Positions 26,616-32,768 of a DNA stretch of 32,768 bases are shown piece by piece. The translations under genes were made by a program, and so were the position numbers. The stretch is from Pirellula sp. (lineage in GTDB: Bacteria > Planctomycetota > Planctomycetia > Pirellulales > Pirellulaceae). The notes beneath the pieces are model-generated. The model was not told the DNA's origin. It saw nothing but the letters and a program-made list of their open reading frames with translations, and ran no database searches. Numbering within the stretch: the first letter of the stretch is position 1; each line of letters starts with the position of its first letter. Where the stretch lies: positions 1-32,768 of the forward strand of contig JALOQZ010000012.1 in NCBI GenBank assembly GCA_025459245.1. The letters are read 5' to 3'.

Positions 26616-26640
26616 GTTAAGGAATGGTTAACTCCTTAAC
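26616..26640. repeat. Inverted repeat upstream of the DUF1559 gene
   Basis: GTTAAGGA (26616-26623) and TCCTTAAC (26633-26640) with a 9-base centre that itself contains GTTAAC. It lies about 135 bp upstream of the DUF1559 start and 120 bp downstream of the small Gly/Tyr-rich gene. It could be a terminator for the latter or an operator for the former; no T-run is present. Confidence 0.4.
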
Positions 26641-26649
26641 AATCGGTAG

Positions 26650-26670
26650 GGGGCCACCCGCGGAGGCCCC
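26650..26670. terminator. GC-rich hairpin downstream of the Gly/Tyr-rich gene
   Basis: GGGGCC (26650-26655) pairs with GGCCCC (26665-26670) across a 9-base loop. On the minus strand it lies about 90 bases after the stop at 26763. No T-run follows. Confidence 0.3.
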
Positions 26671-26733
26671 ACCGGACAGCTTGCGCTGTGCCGCTTACAG
26701 TTGGGCTTACCGGACAGCTTGCGCTGTGCCGCT
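26671..26733. repeat. Two 25-bp direct repeats, 38-bp period
   Basis: Identical 25-base copies at 26671-26695 and 26709-26733, each beginning ACCGGACAGCTTGCGCTG. The bases after each copy are also similar (TACAGTTGGGC and CACGTTGGGC), so the true unit is about 38 bp. There are only two units and no protein context, so it is not a CRISPR array. Confidence 0.85.
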
Positions 26734-26762
26734 CACGTTGGGCGTGAAGATGCTCTTCGGAC

Positions 26763-27125
26763 CTAGCGACCGATGTAGAGGGAGAAACCTCGGTTGCTAC
26801 CTCCCCCCCATGAGGCCCCTGGGGGATAGCCACCTACACCGTAACCACCCCAAGGCAACGCTGGGGATACCCGATATGAACGGTAGTAGTTCGGATAGGT
26901 GTTGATGCTGATGCCAGGACCATAGGGGTAGTAACCATAACCTGGTGCAACAATAGCTGGCCGGTAAACGCGGTAGGAGGGGCCGTAGTAGGTTCGTGGG
27001 CCGTAGTAACCATAACGACTACGAACCTGATAGCCTCCCGCTTCCGCAGTCGAAGCCCCCACAGCCATTACGGAACCAGCAATGACGGCGCCTAGCCCTA
27101 CCCGTCGAATCCAATTGGTAATCAT
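26763..27125 (-). CDS. Small Gly/Tyr-rich exported protein
   Basis: A 120-residue protein. The first 29 residues form a signal peptide (basic NWIRR, hydrophobic VGLGAVIAGSVMAVGAS, then TAEAG). The mature chain of about 90 residues holds 19 tyrosines and many glycines and prolines in runs such as YGYYGPRTYYGP and APGYGYYPYGPG. It has no catalytic motifs. Such sequences are usually disordered and can be surface, matrix or adhesive proteins; nothing more specific is supported. The ATG at 27125 begins a regular signal peptide, which together with the clean composition argues that the gene is real. Confidence 0.72.
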   Translation of the reverse strand: MITNWIRRVGLGAVIAGSVMAVGASTAEAGGYQVRSRYGYYGPRTYYGPSYRVYRPAIVAPGYGYYPYGPGISINTYPNYYRSYRVSPALPWGGYGVGGYPPGASWGGGSNRGFSLYIGR

Positions 27126-27480
27126 GTTTCAACCTATTCCAAAACGAATTCACGATGCGACTCGTCACGCGATCGCCGCATCAGGAAACAATCACTCTCA
27201 CTGCGTGCAGAGGACGAAACTACAAATTTCATGCCAAACTGAGTAGTTGGGCTCAAGTTCGCAAAAACCCCTAAATTTCCTCGGCTTCGCGGCATCGTTT
27301 AGGAAGAAATGTCCGCGGTTTTTCGAGATCTCGTTAGAAGAGTGGCGGGATGGTCACACGCCGCGATATCAGAATGATGTCAAACCGTATCAGATTGATG
27401 GTAACCTGATCCCTTTTGTATCAGCTGGTCTCAATACGTTCGCTAGGTGAGATGAGCGAGCAATCTTCACGATGAATCTG
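27126..27480. other. 355-bp gene-free region
   Basis: This contains the promoter region of the Gly/Tyr-rich gene and the 3' flank of the VWA operon. Visible structure is limited to the hexamer TATCAG three times (27367, 27388, 27419), the first two inside near-identical 13-mers TATCAGAATGATG / TATCAGATTGATG spaced 21 bases apart. A plus-strand open frame at 27247-27450 shows no protein-like features. No terminator-like hairpin is seen. Confidence 0.5.
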
Positions 27481-30303
27481 CTATGCCAGCTTGCTCATGC
27501 GCCGAATTAGCCACTCGAGTGACAAGCAGCCGACAATCCAAGCCATGAGAACTCCCATCCAACGCTGTTGGAAGTCGCGGTCGGGGGTGCCAGGCAAGAA
27601 ATTGGTTTGATCGCGTGTTTCGATCGACTCGACCAAGCTCTTGTCGGTTGCCTCTCCCACGCCGCTCAAGCCATCGACGCCGATCCAATACTTGCCGCCC
27701 GTCCGGCTCGCTAGCTCGGTCAAGACTGGGTCGTTTCGTTGTGGCCGCTGAATCTCAACTGCAGGTACTCGAACGGTGATCTGTTGCGTTAAGAGAACTT
27801 GCTCTGCCAATCCGCCCACTGGCAATTGCACTTCATAGTTTCCCGTTGCCTTGACGAAGAACTGACCGATATAGACGCCCGGCTGTGAGGGATCGGGAAT
27901 AGGGGTCAAAGGCAATGGAGTGGACCGTCCACTTGGATCGATCAACTTAGCATTCGCTTCGGGGATGACCAGCGGTTGGAACTGGGCATCGCGAAGAACG
28001 GCTCGCACCATGACTTGCTCACCCACGATGGCCTGCTCTTTATCTAACAGCAATATTCCTCGATCGGAGTCTCGCAACAATCGTCCTTGCGCGGCCCATC
28101 GAACCAGCTTGGTGTAATACGTATCGAAGTATTCTTCGCCAAGGTCCCGCAACCGCCAAAACTCTCCGCTTCCTTGAAACGAGACGCGACCAGCGCCATA
28201 GAACTGAGTTGCCAGATAAATAGGAAGAGTTCCATTCACCGAGGTTTCAGGATCGGCAAAATTCGCGATGGGAGTTGCACCGGGCTTGGGCTCATAGCAA
28301 GCGTAGTAGCTAAAGACTCCAGAAAAATCCGCCCAAGCCTTCTTGCTGGCATCCATGGTTTTGCCGATTTGCATGAAGTCGCTTTGGATCGCATCGTTTG
28401 TTAATTGCAATGGCCAAGCAGTCTCGGACTCAAAGCGTCCTATAGAAACCATGCGAGCGCCTCGCGAATCGAGAACGACGGGGGCTAGATTGCGAATGAC
28501 CTCCGCTTTCGGATTTCCGTTCCCTGCAGCGCCAGCCCACTTCGGAGTTGCGACGGGACCTGCGATGATGGCGAGTCCGCCGGCTTGCTCGCTCACCCAT
28601 TTCTCAAGTACATCGATTTGTTCTTTATCGAGATCCATCCATGCGGCATCAAACGCGATAACGCAGTCGTATTGACTCATTTCAGCTCTTGTCCTGGGAA
28701 ACTCGGTCAAGAGCTTTTGTGACTCCTGGGACACACCTGGCTTGCCCGTTTGCAAGTAGACGTGCGATTGCATCGTCGGATCGCGGTAGAGTAAATTCCT
28801 TACGAATTGGTACTCTCTGGTAGGACCACCAGCGATGATGAGCACGGTCGCCTTGGGCTCAACGACTCGAACCTCGCGTTCCATGGCGTTGTCAAGCGGG
28901 TTCGTATCCTGCGAAGCAGGGATCGCTTTGACTTCATAAATCCATGGACCGACTTCTCGCGGCATGATATCGAAGACGACGCTCGTAATGGTATCGTCAC
29001 CAGCCAACGTCACCGTTCGCTCTTCGTCGATGGTCATCGTGCTGGTTTGCTGGCCTCCGGCACGACGCCGCAATTGAAGCGACACTTGCTTTCCTTCCAA
29101 CCCAGAGGCTTGGACGAGCGCGTTGAGTCGAAATCGATCGCCAGGGAACACCCGCTTGGGGCTTTCTACATCGAGGACCCGTACGTTCACTGGATTTTTA
29201 TCGGTACCTAATCCGATCGTGTGGATCGGTATGCCTTGTACCGCCGCTTCCGCAACAGTTGTCAAGGGATCCAAGCCTGCATTGCTGCGTCCATCGGTTA
29301 GCAAAACGATGGCAGCCAAGGGGGCCCCTCGCTCTTGTTCAAGCACCGCATGGATGGCGTCGCCGATCCTAGACTCTGTTCCCGTAGCAGCCAACGCGGT
29401 TTCCCAAACGATCATCTCAGGGGATGTCGGTTTCGCTTCATTCTCGGAGCTGGGATCCGCCGACTTTTCGGCTGCCGAACCATCGGGCTTGGCATCGGTC
29501 TCGGCCAATTGGGGCGGTTGAGAACTCCAAAGAGATTGCCAAGCGATTCCATCGGCTCGGAGGATGGAAGTTGAAATCAAAACGAAACCCGAGATCAGTC
29601 CGATTAAAGCCCCCATCAACACATAGGGGATCGCGACGTTCGTATTGCCCCGTACGCGAAGCACGAGAGCCCCTAAAAGAACAGCAATCGATGCACCGAG
29701 GAGCAACGTCCCACTCCAAGCGACCATTCGAGCTGATTCCCAGATCGCGATTCGGTTATCGGTGTTACCCGGGTCGGTTGGTCGCGGTTTTTGGAAATTG
29801 GCAATCGCGGTCGGTCGCGTGCTCTGGTCAAATCGGTAGACGGCGATGTCATGCTTTTCCTGAAACTGCTTCAGGATCGGCGTCTCTTTGAATAACTTTT
29901 GAACGGCCGCGATCCGACTTGCCGATGGATCGATGATCTCGGATGCTCCCTCTCGCTCTTGCTGGGGCATCGTCATGCTGAGCGAGGTGTCGACGAGAAC
30001 CGCTAGCTTGGAGGAACGGGTGATCTGCTTTTCCGTCCGCTTCTGGAGATCGAAAAAAAATACCAAGATGCCGAGAATCGCGAATAGTCGCAATGCCAAT
30101 AGCGACCAGCCAATTCCCTTTGGCAACTCTTTCCAGTCCCTGCGATACCAGAAGACGACGTAGCTACCAATCAACAAAAGGATGCACCCAAGCCCGAACC
30201 AATGGAGCCATTGGTCCATTTGCTCCACGCGCATCCACTGATAGAAGACGCGTGAGTCTTCTTGAGCGAGGAACCAAGGGGACATGGAATCGACGAGGTG
30301 CAT
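27481..30303 (-). CDS. Membrane VWA / glutamine-amidotransferase-like protein
   Basis: A 940-residue inner-membrane protein. Two helices near the N-terminus (about 35-53 and 66-84) precede a von Willebrand A domain opened by the MIDAS motif DTSLS (105-109). Two strongly hydrophobic stretches (about 193-215 and 223-247) then interrupt it before the VWA resumes with AIVLLTDGRSNAG and IPIHTIGLGT. Next come beta-sandwich-like segments and a class I glutamine-amidotransferase-like domain (from about TVLIIAGGPTREYQ to GLAIIAGPVATP), with no clear catalytic Cys. A last helix (LMAWIVGCLSLEWLI) closes the chain. Planctomycetes place such genes after DUF58 and BatA genes. It starts 7 bases after the BatA stop, so it is in the same operon. 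Role unknown, perhaps envelope assembly or metal-dependent chaperoning. Confidence 0.86.
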   Translation of the reverse strand: MHLVDSMSPWFLAQEDSRVFYQWMRVEQMDQWLHWFGLGCILLLIGSYVVFWYRRDWKELPKGIGWSLLALRLFAILGILVFFFDLQKRTEKQITRSSKLAVLVDTSLSMTMPQQEREGASEIIDPSASRIAAVQKLFKETPILKQFQEKHDIAVYRFDQSTRPTAIANFQKPRPTDPGNTDNRIAIWESARMVAWSGTLLLGASIAVLLGALVLRVRGNTNVAIPYVLMGALIGLISGFVLISTSILRADGIAWQSLWSSQPPQLAETDAKPDGSAAEKSADPSSENEAKPTSPEMIVWETALAATGTESRIGDAIHAVLEQERGAPLAAIVLLTDGRSNAGLDPLTTVAEAAVQGIPIHTIGLGTDKNPVNVRVLDVESPKRVFPGDRFRLNALVQASGLEGKQVSLQLRRRAGGQQTSTMTIDEERTVTLAGDDTITSVVFDIMPREVGPWIYEVKAIPASQDTNPLDNAMEREVRVVEPKATVLIIAGGPTREYQFVRNLLYRDPTMQSHVYLQTGKPGVSQESQKLLTEFPRTRAEMSQYDCVIAFDAAWMDLDKEQIDVLEKWVSEQAGGLAIIAGPVATPKWAGAAGNGNPKAEVIRNLAPVVLDSRGARMVSIGRFESETAWPLQLTNDAIQSDFMQIGKTMDASKKAWADFSGVFSYYACYEPKPGATPIANFADPETSVNGTLPIYLATQFYGAGRVSFQGSGEFWRLRDLGEEYFDTYYTKLVRWAAQGRLLRDSDRGILLLDKEQAIVGEQVMVRAVLRDAQFQPLVIPEANAKLIDPSGRSTPLPLTPIPDPSQPGVYIGQFFVKATGNYEVQLPVGGLAEQVLLTQQITVRVPAVEIQRPQRNDPVLTELASRTGGKYWIGVDGLSGVGEATDKSLVESIETRDQTNFLPGTPDRDFQQRWMGVLMAWIVGCLSLEWLIRRMSKLA

Positions 30304-30310
30304 GCGTTCG

Positions 30311-32716
30311 CTATTTCGAAGGTAGATGGTACGAGGCGCTCCAAGCCAGCCACTGCTCGAATAGGAGCAGCGATAGAAGCATGATCATGAGAAGCATGTT
30401 GCGATTGGCGAACCCGGCGAGAGATGTCGTCGCGCCTACGGATTCAACCGATTTGTAGGTAAACGGAATTCCTGACAGCTCGCGATTGAGATCCGGATTT
30501 GAAACCTTCTCAAACGCTCCCTCCAGCGGAGATACGTTTCTCGCGATGTTGCGAATCACCCGATCTCCTTGCGTGGAGGTTCCCCACCATTCGTAGACGC
30601 CTGCGTTAAGAATGGCCCGAATCGACTCCTCCGTTTCACCGCTTTGATTGGAATCCACGACCGCTGCGAGCGAGGACTCCCCCGATGGAGCTGCGTTGAT
30701 ACTCAAGATGGGGCGAAGGGTCGAGCCGGCCAGTGGTGGGCAGACGACTTGGATCTCCGGCAGCATCTCTTGAGAGGAAAAGTCCCAACGCATTAGAGTT
30801 CCAGCGACCTTCGAGGTATCCATCCCGCGAAAGGAAGAAAGGTAGCCGACCATCTTGAGAGCAGCGACGACAAACGTCGGATCTTGAGGCCAATTGGTCC
30901 ATTGCCTGTCCAACGCTGTCATGGTGAATAGGACTCTCCCACTGCCGACCGAATGGTCGATCATAAGAGGTTTCTGATTGCGTAAGGCGAGAACCTTCTT
31001 CCAAGTTTTGGTGGTCGATTCCCCTGACTCGGATGCTGATCCAAACAAAGACTCGTCGATATCGACAAAACGGTCGACGCGGACAAACTGAAAGGGCGAG
31101 TTGCTCAATCCCAACAACGGCTCAAAGATCGGGTGCTGCTCTGCAATCAAATCAGGTACAGCGGAATCACTCGACCTTGCCAACGTCGACATGCCCAGGA
31201 TTCGGAATGGCATCAGCGGTGTCGCGGTCGGGGCCCCGATTGGGGCTTTGGTCCAATTCGCGTTGTAGCGCGCGTAGTCCGCATCCGTCATGAGTTCGCC
31301 GAAGAAAACGGCCAGTCCACCTCCCCGAGCTACATAGGCGTGCAGGTTCTCCATCGCCCGACCGTCCAGTCCAGGTACCGCTTGCATCAAGATACAAGCG
31401 TAACTGTCCAACGCAGAGGGATCTGCATCACGCAGAAACTCAGGTCCTTCCCGTGCCATGAGCAGACCGGTTTTGGTCGACCCCCCTGGATTCAAAGCCG
31501 ATTCAATGAAGAAGGAGTGCTTTCCGGACGGGTCTCCGTCGATGAGCAAGACTCTTAATCCGTCCTGCAAATCCAGTACACAATGCGCGCGATTGTCCGC
31601 TTGCAGTGGATCCGGTGGTAACTGGGCCTCGACGACGTGAGAACCGCTCTTCGGAAATAGAACTTGGGTGTGCCTCGTTACCGATTCGCCCGGCTCGATG
31701 CGATCGATGAGCAGCGGAGGAAGCTCGGTGGTCAGGCCCGAATAGGCCGCTGTCGGTTTTGGTTCGAGGTCGCTGCTGCTGTAATCGGTGGCCAAGACAC
31801 GTACCGTCACATTGCGGACCGGGGAAATGCCTTCGTTCCGAACCGTGATATTGATCAACGCAGGAACACCGGCGACCAGCACCTCTTGCTGCGGTACGAT
31901 CGAAGCGATTGTCAAATTCTCGTGCCTTACGGGGGAACAATCGATCAGCTGCAACTCCGAATCGTTTTTCGGAATCGCGAGGAGTTCCTGCTGTAGGTTT
32001 GCATTGCTTTGCCAATCCTTGACGCGATAGTCGCTCAGCAAATAGACCACGGCCTTTTCCCCGATCGACTGCTCCATGACGGGCCGCATCAAGGCGATCG
32101 CCTCATGAAGCGGTGCGTCGATCGCGCTCGGTTGCGTTCCCATCAATCGGGAGAGCATGCTCGAAGGGTCTGATGGGACAGAACGCGCGAGAAGATCGGC
32201 AACGGAATCGGCAGTAACTGTTGGCTCCGAAGAATTTTCCTCAGGCTCACCCGATCGTCGCCTCTTTCCAGCTTGGGCAGCAAACGCTCGCGATGTTCGA
32301 ATCACACTAACTAAATGGTTTCCTTCTCGGGAGGGTGCTGCATTGAGAATGGTTTGAATCGCACCTAATGCACCTTGATAAGCGTTCCCTCCCGATCCCG
32401 TATCGCCCATGGACGCGGAATCGTCCAAGATAAAGTAGTGGTGGGTCGTCGACTGGCTTACCCACGATAACCACTTTGATCCACTGACCCATTGGGCCAA
32501 CATGGCCACTGCGATGGCAACCGCCAGCATCCGAGACGCAATCAACAGCGCTTGCTTAAGCCAGACCCAGCGCCGATGTTTGCGATAACTCTCCATCAGG
32601 AATTCCATCGCGGCCCACTCGGTCCGCCGATGCCGAACCATGTTGATGAGATGGATCAACAGAGGGACCAGGACGAGAAGGAATCCCCAAGCCAAGGGTT
32701 GAAAAAGAAACTGCAT
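30311..32716 (-). CDS. BatA-domain VWA membrane protein
   Basis: An 801-residue membrane protein. The N-terminus is the BatA domain: FQPLAWGFLLVLVPLLIHLI, then HRRTEWAAMEFLMESYRKHRRW and a second helix at about 54-75. A VWA domain follows with MIDAS motif DDSASMG (98-104) and VYLLSDYR. The middle holds an immunoglobulin-like segment (PALINITVRNEGISPVRNVTVRV, CARDB-like), then a glutamine-amidotransferase-like region (VLLIDGDPSGKHSFFIESAL, ARGGGLAVFFGE). A helix at the C-terminus (MLLMIMLLSLLLFEQWLAW) re-enters the membrane. It starts 4 bases after the stop of an upstream gene and ends 7 bases before the next VWA gene. The operon resembles MoxR-DUF58-BatA-VWA clusters. Confidence 0.9.
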   Translation of the reverse strand: MQFLFQPLAWGFLLVLVPLLIHLINMVRHRRTEWAAMEFLMESYRKHRRWVWLKQALLIASRMLAVAIAVAMLAQWVSGSKWLSWVSQSTTHHYFILDDSASMGDTGSGGNAYQGALGAIQTILNAAPSREGNHLVSVIRTSRAFAAQAGKRRRSGEPEENSSEPTVTADSVADLLARSVPSDPSSMLSRLMGTQPSAIDAPLHEAIALMRPVMEQSIGEKAVVYLLSDYRVKDWQSNANLQQELLAIPKNDSELQLIDCSPVRHENLTIASIVPQQEVLVAGVPALINITVRNEGISPVRNVTVRVLATDYSSSDLEPKPTAAYSGLTTELPPLLIDRIEPGESVTRHTQVLFPKSGSHVVEAQLPPDPLQADNRAHCVLDLQDGLRVLLIDGDPSGKHSFFIESALNPGGSTKTGLLMAREGPEFLRDADPSALDSYACILMQAVPGLDGRAMENLHAYVARGGGLAVFFGELMTDADYARYNANWTKAPIGAPTATPLMPFRILGMSTLARSSDSAVPDLIAEQHPIFEPLLGLSNSPFQFVRVDRFVDIDESLFGSASESGESTTKTWKKVLALRNQKPLMIDHSVGSGRVLFTMTALDRQWTNWPQDPTFVVAALKMVGYLSSFRGMDTSKVAGTLMRWDFSSQEMLPEIQVVCPPLAGSTLRPILSINAAPSGESSLAAVVDSNQSGETEESIRAILNAGVYEWWGTSTQGDRVIRNIARNVSPLEGAFEKVSNPDLNRELSGIPFTYKSVESVGATTSLAGFANRNMLLMIMLLSLLLFEQWLAWSASYHLPSK

Positions 32717-32720
32717 CGAC

Positions 32721-32768
32721 CTACCTCTTCCTCATGTGAGCCATGCGAGCCGATAGATAGGCCGTCAA
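32721..32768 (-). CDS. C-terminal 15 codons of an upstream gene, perhaps DUF58
   Basis: On the minus strand a frame enters from the window edge and ends in TAG at 32721-32723 with the tail LTAYLSARMAHMRKR, 4 bases before the BatA start. The tight spacing fits an operon. DUF58 is the usual neighbour at this position in such clusters, but 15 residues cannot prove it. Confidence 0.4.
   Translation of the reverse strand: MTAYLSARMAHMRKR

Noticed and set aside
27247-27450. 67-codon plus-strand reading frame in the VWA/Gly-Tyr gap
   Set aside because: No signal, motif or ribosome binding site; low protein-likeness.

Overview
The window looks like chromosomal DNA of a planctomycete of the Pirellulales/Rhodopirellula type. 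This rests on lineage-typical families rather than any marker gene: a PSCyt1/DUF1549/DUF1553 (PSD1) cytochrome paired with a DUF1501 protein, a DUF1559 pilin-like protein with the H-X9-DG C-terminus, BatA/VWA membrane proteins, many exported proteins of unknown role, and few clear Shine-Dalgarno sites. I see no rRNA, tRNA, phage, transposase or CRISPR.

Layout. 1-468 is the 3' end of a Tyr/Pro-rich protein, separated by a strong bidirectional terminator from a three-gene sugar-type ABC importer on the minus strand (547-4402). 4672-8587 (plus) carries an RluA-family pseudouridine synthase and a P2-type cation ATPase. 8703-10199 (plus) is an exported di-heme cytochrome c. It converges across a 461-bp repeat-rich spacer with the DUF1501-PSD1 pair (10661-15186, minus). 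A secreted dimethylformamidase-beta-like protein follows at 15383-16804 (plus).

16906-20389 (minus) is a compact signalling operon: a membrane-anchored Ser/Thr kinase, a FHA-GGDEF diguanylate cyclase and an exported transglutaminase-like protein with an acidic tail. 20522-22692 (minus) couples an EamA transporter to a GT4 glycosyltransferase. 22842-24176 (plus) holds a MaoC-like hydratase and an MtfA-like metallopeptidase, meeting tail to tail with a phytase-like/esterase-like exported protein (24173-25396, minus). Then come a DUF1559 pilin-like gene, a small Gly/Tyr-rich exported protein, and the downstream half of a BatA/VWA operon (27481 to the window end, minus).

The most interesting unit is the kinase / FHA-GGDEF / transglutaminase-like cassette. 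The first two genes overlap by ATGA with a good ribosome binding site inside the kinase, so they are probably translated together. FHA domains bind phosphothreonine, so the layout suggests a route from phosphorylation to c-di-GMP, with the third protein outside the cytoplasmic membrane. Other points worth a look are the VWA protein whose fold seems to be interrupted by a membrane hairpin, the altered ion-site residues in the P-type ATPase, and the repeat islands at 10209-10604 and 26616-26733. Several gene starts were moved to internal codons because 4-base overlaps or ribosome binding sites favour them.
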